Shown in pieces: positions 1 to 11,374 of a stretch of DNA of 64,000 nt. This DNA is from Rhopalosiphum padi. Its lineage: Eukaryota > Arthropoda > Insecta > Hemiptera > Aphididae. Position 1 is the first letter of the stretch; each line of letters opens with the position of its first letter. The DNA is taken from positions 2,775,592 to 2,839,591 of the forward strand of contig NW_026869996.1 of assembly GCF_020882245.1 (NCBI RefSeq), written 5' to 3'. A program made the position numbers and the translations under genes. The notes under the pieces were generated by a model that saw only the letters and a program-made list of their open reading frames with translations, did no database searches and had not been told where the DNA came from.

Positions 1-134
1 TGTTAAGGAAAAATGTTAAATTTAATTTATTTGATGGATTTAAATCAATTATTATGGGGTTTTTTGATGAATTAATGGCTTTTTTAATACATATTAAGGA
101 AATTTCTGGTTTTTAATCATTTATGATGGGGGTT
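1..134 (+). repeat. Representative long monomer (L, 134 bp)
   Basis: Reference copy for the long class. Visible parts, in monomer coordinates: TGTTAAGG at 1-8, A5 at 9-13, the palindrome TTAAATTTAA at 16-25, ATTTAAAT at 38-45, G4 at 56-59, T6 at 60-65, ATTAAT at 71-76, T6 at 80-85, a second TTAAGG at 94-99, T5 at 110-114 and G5 at 128-132. Composition is 25 G, 5 C and 104 A/T. Segments 36-59 and 108-131 match at 20 of 24 positions, which suggests that L is itself an old, uneven dimer (A half and B half). The common sub-variants are GGCTTTTTT with ACATATT, AAATCTGG, AATTGATGG and GACGAATT. Confidence 0.95.
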
Positions 135-269
135 TGTTAAGGAAAAATGTTAAATTTAATTTATTTGATGGATTTAAATCAATTATTATGGGGTTTTTTG
201 ATGAATTAATGGTTTTTTTTAATAAATTTTAAGGAAAAATCTGGTTTTTAATCATTTATTATGGGGGGT

Positions 270-403
270 TGTTAAGGAAAAATGTTAAATTTAATTTAAT
301 TGATGGATTTAAATCAATTATTATGGGTTTTTTTGATGAATTAATGGTTTTTTTAATACATTTTAAGGAAATTTCTGGTTTTAAATCGTTTATTATTGGG
401 GGT
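270..403 (+). repeat. L monomer with S-like 3' end (hybrid L)
   Basis: The A half carries the AATTGATGG variant. The B half ends with GGTTTTAAATCGTTTATTAT followed by TGGGGG, instead of the usual GGTTTTTAATCATTTATTAT. That end is the same as the end of some 62-bp S monomers, and it differs from the commonest S form at one base (CGTTT against CGGTT). Hybrid L monomers recur through Blocks A and C, usually just before S monomers. They are the best available parent for S: deleting the 72 bp between the two GG-TTTAAATC segments of such a monomer yields S. Confidence 0.85.
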
Positions 404-537
404 TGTTAAGGAAAAATGTTAAATTTAATGTATTTGATGGCTTTAAATAAATTATTATGGGTTTTTTTGATGAATTAATGGCTTTTTTAATACATATTAA
501 GGAAATTTCTGGTTTTTAATCATTTATGATGGGGGTT

Positions 538-661
538 TGTTAAGGAAAAATGTTAAATTTAATGTATTTGATGGTTTTAAATCGGTTATTATTGGGGGTT
601 GTTAAGGAAAAATGTTAAATTTAATGTATTTGATGGTTTTAAATCGGTTATTATTGGGGGT
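538..661 (+). repeat. Pair of short monomers (S, 62 bp each)
   Basis: Two consecutive 62-bp units start at 538 and 600. Each has the L-type start, a GTATTTGATGG variant of the A half, then TTTTAAATCGG, TTATTATT and G5. Each unit has 15 G, 1 C and 46 A/T. In Block A, S monomers usually come in pairs, the second often ending in TTAGGGG rather than TTGGGGG; in Block C they form runs of seven. S is not an unrelated repeat, because both of its ends align to L. Confidence 0.93.
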
Positions 662-1520
662 TGTTAAGGAAAAATGTTAAATTTAATTTATTTGATGGAT
701 TTAAATCAATTATTATGGGGTTTTTTGATGAATTAATGGTTTTTTTTAATAAATTTTAAGGAAATTTCTGGTTTTTAATCATTTATTATGGAGGGTTGTT
801 AAGGAAAAATGTTAAATTTAATTTATTTGATGGATTTAAATCAATTATTATGGGGTTTTTTGATGAATTAATGGTTTTTTTTAATACATTTTAATGAAAT
901 TTCTGGTTTTAAATCGTTTATTATTGGGGGTTGTTAAGGAAAAATGTTAAATTTAATGTATTTGATGGTTTTAAATCGGTTATTATTGGGGGTTGTTAAG
1001 GAAAAATGTTAAATTTAATGTATTTGATGGTTTTAAATCGGTTATTATTAGGGGTTGTTAAGGAAAAATGTTAAATTTAACTTATTTGATGGATATAAAT
1101 CAATTATTATGGGGTTTTTTTGACGAATTAATGGTTTTTTAATACATTTTAAGGAAATTTCTGGATTTTAATCATTTATTATGGGGGTTTGTTAAGGAAA
1201 AATGTTAAATTTAATGTATTTGATGGTTTTTAAATAGTTTTTTATTGGGGGTTGTTAAGGAAAAACGTTAAATTTAATTTATTTGATGGATATAAATCAA
1301 TAATTATGGGGTTTTTTGATGAATTAATGGTTTTTTTTAATAAATTTTAAGGAAATTTCTGGTTTTTAATCATTTATTATGGGGGTTGTTAAGGAAAAAT
1401 GTTAAATTTAATTTATTTGATGGATTTAAATCAATTATTATGGGGTTTTTTGATGAATTAATGGTTTTTTTAATAAATTTTAAGGAAATTTCTGGTTTTA
1501 AATCGTTTATTATTGGGGGT

Positions 1521-1581
1521 TGTTAAGGAAAAATGTTAAATTTAATGTATTTGATGGTTTTAAATCTTTATTATTGGGGGT
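1521..1581 (+). repeat. 61-bp short variant (S'')
   Basis: This short monomer has AAATCTTTATTATTG where S has AAATCGGTTATTATTG, which makes it 61 bp. It occurs singly, between two L monomers, throughout Blocks A and C (for example 1851-1911 and 58772-58832), so it is a stable lineage and not an isolated error. Some copies start with TTGTTAGGG instead of TTGTTAAGG (near 4021, 5200, 47813 and 50762). Confidence 0.9.
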
Positions 1582-2167
1582 TGTTAAGGAAAAATGTTAA
1601 ATTTAATTTATTTGATGGATTTAAATCAATTATTATGGGGTTTTTTGATGAATTAATGGCTTTTTTAATACATATTAAGGAAATTTCTGGTTTTTTAATC
1701 ATTTATGATGGGGGTTTGTTAAGGAAAAATGTTAAATTTAATTTATTTGATGGATTTAAATCAATTATTATGGGGTTTTTTGATGAATTAATGGTTTTTT
1801 TAATAAATTTTAAGGAAAAATCTGGTTTTTAATCATTTATTATTGGGGGTTGTTAAGGAAAAATGTTAAATTTAATGTATTTGATGGTTTTAAATCTTTA
1901 TTATTGGGGGTTGTTAAGGAAAAATGTTAAATTTAATTTATTTGATGGATTTAAATCAATTATTATGGGGTTTTTTGATGAATTAATGGTTTTTTAATAC
2001 ATTTTAAGGAAATTTCTGGTTTTTATCATTTATTATGGGGGTTTGTTAAGGAAAAATGTTAAATTTAATGTATTTGATGGTTTTAAATCGGTTATTATTG
2101 GGGGTTGTTAAGGAAAAATGTTAAATTTAATGTATTTGATGGTTTTAAATCGGTTATTATTAGGGGT

Positions 2168-3690
2168 TGTTAAGGAAAAATGTTAAATTTAATTTATTTG
2201 ATGGATTTAAATCAATTATTATGGGGTTTTTTGATGAATTAATGGCTTTTTTAATACATATTAAGGAAATTTCTGGTTTTTAATCATTTATGATGGGGGG
2301 TTTGTTAAGGAAAAATGTTAAATTTAATTTATTTGATGGATTTAAATCAATTATTATGGGGTTTTTTTGATGAATTAATGGTTTTTTTTAATAAATTTTA
2401 AGGAAAAATCTGGTTTTTAATCATTTATTATGGGGGGTTGTTAAGGAAAAATGTTAAATTTAATTTAATTGATGGATTTAAATCAATTATTATGGGTTTT
2501 TTTTGATGAATTAATGGTTTTTTTTAATACATTTTAAGGAAATTTCTGGTTTTTAAATCGTTTATTATTGGGGGTTGTTAAGGAAAAATGTTAAATTTAA
2601 TGTATTTGATGGCTTTAAATAAATTATTATGGGTTTTTTTTGATGAATTAATGGCTTTTTTAATACATATTAAGGAAATTTCTGGTTTTTAATCATTTAT
2701 GATGGGGGTTTGTTAAGGAAAAATGTTAAATTTAATGTATTTGATGGTTTTAAATCGGTTATTATTGGGGGTTGTTAAGGAAAAATGTTAAATTTAATGT
2801 ATTTGATGGTTTTAAATCGGTTATTATTGGGGGTTGTTAAGGAAAAATGTTAAATTTAATTTATTTGATGGATTTAAATCAATTATTATGGGGTTTTTTG
2901 ATGAATTAATGGTTTTTTTAATAAATTTTAAGGAAATTTCTGGTTTTTAATCATTTATTATGGAGGGTTGTTAAGGAAAAATGTTAAATTTAATTTATTT
3001 GATGGATTTAAATCAATTATTATGGGGTTTTTTTGATGAATTAATGGTTTTTTTAATACATTTTAATGAAATTTCTGGTTTTAAATCGTTTATTATTGGG
3101 GGTTGTTAAGGAAAAATGTTAAATTTAATGTATTTGATGGTTTTAAATCGGTTATTATTGGGGGTTGTTAAGGAAAAATTTAAATTTAATGTATTTGATG
3201 GTTTTAAATCGGTTATTATTAGGGGTTGTTAAGGAAAAATGTTAAATTTAACTTATTTGATGGATATAAATCAATTATTATGGGGTTTTTTGACGAATTA
3301 ATGGTTTTTTTAATACATTTTAAGGAAATTTCTGGATTTTAATCATTTATTATGGGGGTTTGTTAAGGAAAAATGTTAAATTTAATGTATTTGATGGTTT
3401 TAAATAGTTTTTTATTGGGGGTTGTTAAGGAAAAACGTTAAATTTAATTTATTTGATGGATATAAATCAATAATTATGGGGTTTTTTGATGAATTAATGG
3501 TTTTTTTAATAAATTTTAAGGAAATTTCTGGTTTTTAATCATTTATTATGGGGGTTGTTAAGGAAAAATGTTAAATTTAATTTATTTGATGGATTTAAAT
3601 CAATTATTATGGGGTTTTTTGATGAATTAATGGTTTTTTTAATAAATTTTAAGGAAATTTCTGGTTTTTAATCATTTATTATGGGGGGGT
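2168..3690 (+). repeat. 2.17-kb HOR unit, second (partial) copy
   Basis: It repeats the first fourteen monomers of 1-2167 in order. The last matching monomer, 3556-3690, ends in AATCATTTATTATGGGGGGG rather than the hybrid end of its counterpart (1387-1520), and the monomer order then differs. A single-base change to AAAAATTTAAA near 3178 is private to this copy. The break in correspondence near 3691 is a probable unequal-crossover point. Confidence 0.8.
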
Positions 3691-6600
3691 TGTTAAGGAA
3701 AAATGTTAAATTTAATTAATTGATGGATTTAAATCAATTATTATGGGTTTTTTTTGATGAATTAATGGTTTTTTTAATACATTTTAAGGAAATTTCTGGT
3801 TTTAAATCGTTTATTATTGGGGGTTGTTAAGGAAAAATGTTAAATTTAATGTATTTGATGGTTTTAAATCGGTTATTATTGGGGGTTGTTAAGGAAAAAT
3901 GTTAAATTTAATTTATTTGATGGATTTAAAATCAATTATTATGGGGTTTTTTGATGAATTAATGGTTTTTTTTAATACATATTAAGGAAATTTCTGGTTT
4001 TTAATCATTTATGATGGGGGTTTGTTAGGGAAAAATGTTAAATTTAATGTATTTGATGGTTTTAAATCTTTATTATTGGGGGTTGTTAAGGAAAAATGTT
4101 AAATTTAATTTATTTGATGGATTTAAAATCAATTATTATGGGGTTTTTTGATGAATTAATGGTTTTTTTAATACATTTTAAGGAAATTTCTGGTTTTTAA
4201 TCATTTATTATGGGGGTTTGTTAAGGAAAAATGTTAAATTTAATTTATTTGATGGATTTAAATCATCTATTATGAGGTTTTTTGATGAATTAATGGTTTT
4301 TTTAATACATTTTAAGGAAATTTCTGGTTTTTAATCATTTATTATGGGGGGTTGTTAAGGAAAAATGTTAAATTTAATTTAATTGATGGATTTAAATCAA
4401 TTATTATGGGTTTTTTTGATGAATTAATGGTTTTTTTAATACATTTTAAGGAAATTTCTGGTTTTAAATCGTTTATTATTGGGGGTTGTTAAGGAAAAAT
4501 GTTAAATTTAATGTATTTGATGGTTTTAAATCGGTTATTATTGGGGGTTGTTAAGGAAAAATGTTAAATTTAATGTATTTGATGGTTTTAAATCGGTTAT
4601 TATTAGGGGTTGTTAAGGAAAAATGTTAAATTTAATTTATTTGATGGATTTAAATCAATTATTATGGGGTTTTTTGATGAATTAATGGTTTTTTTTAATA
4701 CATATTAAGGAAATTTCTGGTTTTTAATCATTTATGATGGGGGTTTGTTAAGGAAAAATGTTAAATTTAATGTATTTGATGGTTTTAAATCTTTATTATT
4801 GGGGGTTGTTAAGGAAAAATGTTAAATTTAATTTATTTGATGGATTTAAATCAATTATTATGGGGTTTTTTTGATGAATTAATGGTTTTTTAATACATTT
4901 TAAGGAAATTTCTGGTTTTTAATCATTTATTATGGGGGTTTGTTAAGGAAAAATGTTAAATTTAATGTATTTGATGGTTTTAAAATCGGTTATTATTGGG
5001 GGTTGTTAAGGAAAAATGTTAAATTTAATGTATTTGATGGTTTTAAATCGGTTATTATTAGGGGTTGTTAAGGAAAAATGTTAAATTTAATTTATTTGAT
5101 GGATTTAAATCAATTATTATGGGGTTTTTTGATGAATTAATGGCTTTTTTAATACATATTAAGGAAATTTCTGGTTTTTAATCATTTATGATGGGGGTTT
5201 GTTAGGGAAAAATGTTAAATTTAATGTATTTGATGGTTTTAAATCTTTATTATTGGGGGTTGTTAAGGAAAAATGTTAAATTTAATTTATTTGATGGATT
5301 TAAATCAATTATTATGGGGTTTTTTGATGAATTAATGGTTTTTTTAATACATTTTAAGGAAATTTCTGGTTTTTAATCATTTATTATGGGGGTTTGTTAA
5401 GGAAAAATGTTAAATTTAATTTATTTGATGGATTTAAATCATCTATTATGAGGTTTTTTTGATGAATTAATGGTTTTTTTAATACATTTTAAGGAAATTT
5501 CTGGTTTTTAATCATTTATTATGGGGGGTTGTTAAGGAAAAATGTTAAATTTAATTTAATTGATGGATTTAAATCAATTATTATGGGTTTTTTTGATGAA
5601 TTAATGGTTTTTTTAATACATTTTAAGGAAATTTCTGGTTTTAAATCGTTTATTATTGGGGGTTGTTAAGGAAAAATGTTAAATTTAATGTATTTGATGG
5701 TTTTAAATCGGTTATTATTGGGGGTTGTTAAGGAAAAATGTTAAATTTAATGTATTTGATGGATTTAAATCAATTATTATGGGGTTTTTTGATGAATTAA
5801 TGGCTTTTTTTAATACATATTAAGGAAATTTCTGGTTTTTAATCATTTATGATGGGGGTTTGTTAAGGAAAAATGTTAAATTTAATTTATTTGATGGATT
5901 TAAATCAATTATTATGGGGTTTTTTTGATGAATTAATGGTTTTTTTAATAAATTTTAAGGAAAAATCTGGTTTTTAATCATTTATAATGGGGGGTTGTTA
6001 AGGAAAAATGTTAAATTTAATTTAATTGATGGATTTAAATCAATTATTATGGGTTTTTTTGATGAATTAATGGTTTTTTTTAATACATTTTAAGGAAATT
6101 TCTGGTTTTAAATCGTTTATTATTGGGGGTTGTTAAGGAAAAATGTTAAATTTAATGTATTTGATGGCTTTAAATAAATTATTATGGGTTTTTTTGATGA
6201 ATTAATGGTTTTTTTAATACATTTTAAGGAAATTTCTGGTTTTAAATCGTTTATTATTGGGGGTTGTTAAGGAAAAATGTTAAATTTAATGTATTTGATG
6301 GTTTTAAATCTTTATTATTGGGGGTTGTTAAGGAAAAATGTTAAATTTAATTTATTTGATGGATTTAAATCAATTATTTTGGGGTTTTTTGATGAATTAA
6401 TGGTTTTTTTAATACATTTTAAGGAAATTTCTGGTTTTTAATCATTTATTATGGGGGTTTGTTAAGGAAAAATGTTAAATTTAATTTATTTGATGGATTT
6501 AAATCATCTATTATGAGGTTTTTTTGATGAATTAATGGTTTTTTTAATACATTTTAAGGAAATTTCTGGTTTTTAATCATTTATTATGGGGGGTTGTTAA

Positions 6601-7303
6601 GGAAAAATGTTAAATTTAATTTAATTGATGGATTTAAATCAATTATTATGGGTTTTTTGATGAATTAATGGTTTTTTTAATACATTTTAAGGAAATTTCT
6701 GGTTTTAAATCGTTTATTATTGGGGGTTGTTAAGGAAAAATGTTAAATTTAATGTATTTGATGGTTTTAAATCGGTTATTATTGGGGGTTGTTAAGGAAA
6801 AATGTTAAATTTAATGTATTTGATGGTTTTAAATCGGTTATTATTAGGGGTTGTTAAGGAAAAATGTTAAATTTAATTTATTTGATGGATTTAAATCAAT
6901 TATTATGGGGTTTTTTGATGAATTAATGGTTTTTTTAATACATATTAAGGAAATTTCTGGTTTTTAATCATTAATGATGGGGGTTTGTTAAGGAAAAATG
7001 TTAAATTTAATGTATTTGATGGTTTTAAATCTTTATTATTGGGGGTTGTTAAGGAAAAATGTTAAATTTAATTTATTTGATGGATTTAAATCAATTATTA
7101 TGGGGTTTTTTTGATGAATTAATGGTTTTTTAATACATTTTAAGGAAATTTCTGGTTTTTAATCATTTATTATGGGGGTTTGTTAAGGAAAAATGTTAAA
7201 TTTAATGTATTTGATGGTTTTAAATCGGTTATTATTGGGGTTGTTAAGGAAAAATGTTAAATTTAATGTATTTGATGGTTTTAAATCGGTTATTATTAGG
7301 GGT
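3691..7303 (+). repeat. Block A array, about 1.1-kb HOR periodicity
   Basis: Uninterrupted L, S and S'' monomers. A diagnostic L variant with AAATCATCTATTATGAGG lies near 4261, 5437 and 6502, giving spacings of about 1,176 and 1,065 bp. It is regularly followed by an AATTGATGG hybrid L and then S monomers. An L variant with CAATTATTTTGGGG appears near 6371. No gene or non-satellite sequence is visible. Confidence 0.8.
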
Positions 7304-10300
7304 TGTTAAGGAAAAATGTTAAATTTAATTTATTTGATGGATTTAAATCAATTATTATGGGGTTTTTTGATGAATTAATGGCTTTTTTAATACATATTAA
7401 GGAAATTTCTGGTTTTTAATCATTTATGATGGGGGTTTGTTAAGGAAAAATGTTAAATTTAATTTATTTGATGGATTTAAATCAATTATTATGGGGTTTT
7501 TTTGATGAATTAATGGTTTTTTTAATAAATTTTAAGGAAAAATCTGGTTTTTTAATCATTTATTATGGGGGGTTGTTAAGGAAAAATGTTAAATTTAATT
7601 AATTGATGGATTTAAATCAATTATTATGGGTTTTTTTGATGAATTAATGGTTTTTTTAATACATTTTAAGGAAATTTCTGGTTTTAAATCGTTTATTATT
7701 GGGGGTTGTTAAGGAAAAATGTTAAATTTAATGTATTTGATGGCTTTAAATAAATTATTATGGGTTTTTTTGATGAATTAATGGTTTTTTTAATACATTT
7801 TAAGGAAATTTCTGGTTTTAAATCGTTTATTATTGGGGGTTGTTAAGGAAAAATGTTAAATTTAATGTATTTGATGGTTTTAAATCTTTATTATTGGGGG
7901 TTGTTAAGGAAAAATGTTAAATTTAATTTATTTGATGGATTTAAATCAATTATTATGGGGTTTTTTGATGAATTAATGGCTTTTTTTAATACATATTAAG
8001 GAAATTTCTGGTTTTTAATCATTTATGATGGGGGTTTGTTAAGGAAAAATGTTAAATTTAATTTATTGATGGATTTAAATCAATTATTATGGGGTTTTTT
8101 GATGAATTAATGGTTTTTTTAATAAATTTTAAGGAAAAATCTGGTTTTTAATCATTTATTATTGGGGGTTGTTAAGGAAAAATGTTAAATTTAATGTATT
8201 TGATGGTTTTAAATCTTTATTATTAGGGGTTGTTAAGGAAAAATGTTAAATTTAATTTATTTGATGGATTTAAATCAATTATTATGGGGTTTTTTTGATG
8301 AATTAATGGTTTTTTAATACATTTTAAGGAAATTTCTGGTTTTTATCATTTATTATGGGGGTTTGTTAAGGAAAAATGTTAAATTTAATGTATTTGATGG
8401 TTTTAAATCGGTTATTATTGGGGGTTGTTAAGGAAAAATGTTAAATTTAATGTATTTGATGGTTTTAAATCGGTTATTATTAGGGGTTGTTAAGGAAAAA
8501 TGTTAAATTTAATTTATTTGATGGATTTAAATCAATTATTATGGGGTTTTTTTTGATGAATTAATGGCTTTTTTAATACATATTAAGGAAATTTCTGGTT
8601 TTTAATCATTTATGATGGGGGTTTGTTAAGGAAAAATGTTAAATTTAATTTATTTGATGGATTTAAATCAATTATTATGGGGTTTTTTGATGAATTAATG
8701 GTTTTTTTAATAAATTTTAAGGAAAAATCTGATGATGAATTAATGGTTTTTTTTAATAAATTTTAAGGAAAAATCTGGTTTTTAATCATTTATTATGGGG
8801 GGTTGTTAAGGAAAAATGTTAAATTTAATTTAATTGATGGATTTAAATCAATTATTATGGGTTTTTTTTTGATGAATTAATGGTTTTTTTTAATACATTT
8901 TAAGGAAATTTCTGGTTTTAAATCGTTTATTATTGGGGGTTGTTAAGGAAAAATGTTAAATTTAATGTATTTGATGGCTTTAAATAAATTATTATGGGTT
9001 TTTTTGATGAATTAATGGTTTTTTTAATACATTTTAAGGAAATTTCTGGTTTTAAATCGTTTATTATTGGGGGTTGTTAAGTAAAAATGTTAAATTTAAT
9101 TTATTTGATGGATTTAAATCAATTATTTTGGGGTTTTTTTGATGAATTAATGGTTTTTTTTAATACATTTTAAGGAAATTTCTGGTTTTTAATCATTTAT
9201 TGTGGGGGGTTGTTAAGGAAAAATGTTAAATTTAATTTATTTGATGGATTTAAATCAATTATTATGGAGTTTTTTGATGAATTAATGTTTTTTTTAATAC
9301 ATTTTAAGGAAATTTCTGGTTTTAAATCGTTTATTATTAAGGGTTGTTAAGGAAAAATGTTAAATTTAATGTATTTGATGGTTTTAAATCGGTTATTATT
9401 GGGGGTTGTTAAGGAAAAAATGTTAAATTTAATGTATTTGATGGTTTTTAAATCGGTTATTATTGGGGGTTGTTAAGGAAAAATGTTAAATTTAATTTAT
9501 TTGATGGATTTAAATCAATTATTATGGGGTTTTTTGATGAATTAATGGCTTTTTTAATACATATTAAGGAAATTTCTGGTTTTTAATCATTTATGATGGG
9601 GGTTTGTTAAGGAAAAATGTTAAATTTAATGTATTTGATGGTTTTAAATCGGTTATTATTGGGGGTTGTTAAGGAAAAATGTTAATTTAATGTATTTGAT
9701 GGTTTTAAATCGGTTATTATTGGGGGTTGTTAAGGAAAAATGTTAAATTTAATTTATTTGATGGATTTAAATCAATTATTATGGGGGTTTTTTTGATGAA
9801 TTAATGGTTTTTTTAATAAATTTTAAGGAAATTTCTGGTTTTTAATCATTTATTATGGAGGGTTGTTAAGGAAAAATGTTAAATTTAATTTATTTGATGG
9901 ATTTAAATCAATTATTATGGGGTTTTTTGATGAATTAATGGTTTTTTTTAATACATTTTAATGAAATTTCTGGTTTTAAATCGATTTATTATTGGGGGTT
10001 GTTAAGGAAAAATGTTAAATTTAATGTATTTGATGGTTTTAAATCGGTTATTATTGGGGGTTGTTAAGGAAAAATGTTAAATTTAATGTATTTGATGGTT
10101 TTAAATCGGTTATTATTAGGGGTTGTTAAGGAAAAATGTTAAATTTAACTTATTTGATGGATATAAATCAATTATTATGGGGTTTTTTGACGAATTAATG
10201 GTTTTTTAATACATTTTAAGGAAATTTCTGGATTTTAATCATTTATTATGGGGGTTTGTTAAGGAAAAATGTTAAATTTAATGTATTTGATGGTTTTAAA

Positions 10301-11178
10301 TAGTTTTTTATTGGGGGTTGTTAAGGAAAAACGTTAAATTTAATTTATTTGATGGATATAAATCAATAATTATGGGGTTTTTTTGATGAATTAATGGTTT
10401 TTTTTAATAAATTTAAGGAAATTTCTGGTTTTTAATCATTTATTATGGGGGTTGTTAAGGAAAAATGTTAAATTTAATTTATTTGATGGATTTAAATCAA
10501 TTATTATGGGGTTTTTTGATGAATTAATGGTTTTTTTTTAATACATATTAAGGAAATTTCTGGTTTTTAATCATTTATGATGGGGGTTTGTTAAGGAAAA
10601 ATGTTAAATTTAATGTATTTGATGGTTTTAAATCTTTATTATTGGGGGTTGTTAAGGAAAAATGTTAAATTTAATTTATTTGATGGATTTAAATCAATTA
10701 TTATGGGGTTTTTTGATGAATTAATGGTTTTTTAATACATTTTAAGGAAATTTCTGGTTTTTAATCATTTATTATGGGGGTTTGTTAAGGAAAAATGTTA
10801 AATTTAATGTATTTGATGGTTTTAAATCGGTTATTATTGGGGGTTGTTAAGGAAAAATGTTAAATTTAATGTATTTGATGGTTTTAAATCGGTTATTATT
10901 GGGGGGTTGTTAAGGAAAAATGTTAAATTTAATTTATTTGATGGATTTAAATCAATTATTATGGGGTTTTTTGATGAATTAATGGCTTTTTTAATACATA
11001 TTAAGGAAATTTCTGGTTTTTAATCATTTATGATGGGGGTTTGTTAAGGAAAAATGTTAAATTTAATTTATTTGATGGATTTAAATCAATTATTATGGGG
11101 GTTTTTTTGATGAATTAATGGTTTTTTTTAATAAATTTTAAGGAAATTTCTGGTTTTTAATCATTTATTATGGGGGGT
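7304..11178 (+). repeat. 4.05-kb tandem duplication, copy 1
   Basis: This segment matches 11375-15227 monomer for monomer. Shared rare variants include TTAAGTAAAAATG (near 9076 and 13114), ATTATGGAG (near 9262 and 13302), ATTTATTGTGG (near 9195 and 13233), GGAGGGTTG (near 9856 and 13898) and AAAAACGTTAAA (near 10328 and 14371). The offset is about 4,040-4,080 bp and drifts mainly through homopolymer length and one 46-bp insertion at 8731-8776. Two further monomers (11179-11374) separate the copies. Confidence 0.85.
8689..8776 (+). repeat. Internal 46-bp tandem duplication within one L monomer
   Basis: The L monomer starting at 8624 is 180 bp long instead of 134. Positions 8689-8730, from GATGAATTAATGG to AAAAATCT, are repeated at 8734-8776 with three extra bases (GAT) between and one extra T in the T-run. 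The matching monomer of the 4.05-kb second copy, near 12710-12830, lacks it. The insertion therefore arose after that duplication, or was lost from one copy. Confidence 0.9.
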
Positions 11179-11312
11179 TGTTAAGGAAAAATGTTAAATT
11201 TAATTTATTTGATGGATTTAAATCAATTATTATGGGGTTTTTTGATGAATTAATGGCTTTTTTAATACATATTAAGGAAATTTCTGGTTTTTAATCATTT
11301 ATGATGGGGGTT

Positions 11313-11374
11313 TGTTAAGGAAAAATGTTAAATTTAATTTATTTGATGGATTTAAATCAATTATTATTAGGGGT
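11313..11374 (+). repeat. Chimeric 62-bp monomer: L-type start, S-type end
   Basis: It has the L-type A half (AATTTATTTGATGGATTTAA, then ATCAATTATTATT) but ends in AGGGG like S, at S length. All other S monomers I read have the GTATTTGATGGTTTT form. It lies exactly at the junction between the two copies of the 4.05-kb duplication, so it is a likely crossover product. Confidence 0.85.

Larger units (their letters stand above)
1..2167 (+). repeat. 2.17-kb higher-order repeat unit, first copy
   Basis: Twenty-one monomers in the order L L L L S S L L S S L S L L S'' L L S'' L S S. The next copy starts at 2168 with the same series of L variants: GGCTTTT, AAATCTGG, AATTGATGG, GCTTTAAATAAA, two S, then an L ending in GGAGGG. 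Diagnostic variants recur at about 2,170 bp: AAAAACGTTAAA near 1261 and 3431, and CTGGATTTTAATC near 1161 and 3331. The start at position 1 is the window edge and may not be the natural unit boundary. Confidence 0.85.

Noticed and set aside
1533..1832. 99-codon open frame, plus strand, and similar ones at 12569-12772, 16858-17049 and 50775-51026
   Set aside because: They are translations of two or three satellite monomers in a frame left open because 135 bp is divisible by three and indels removed stops. The peptide is the repeat itself, and sister monomers have stops at the same places.
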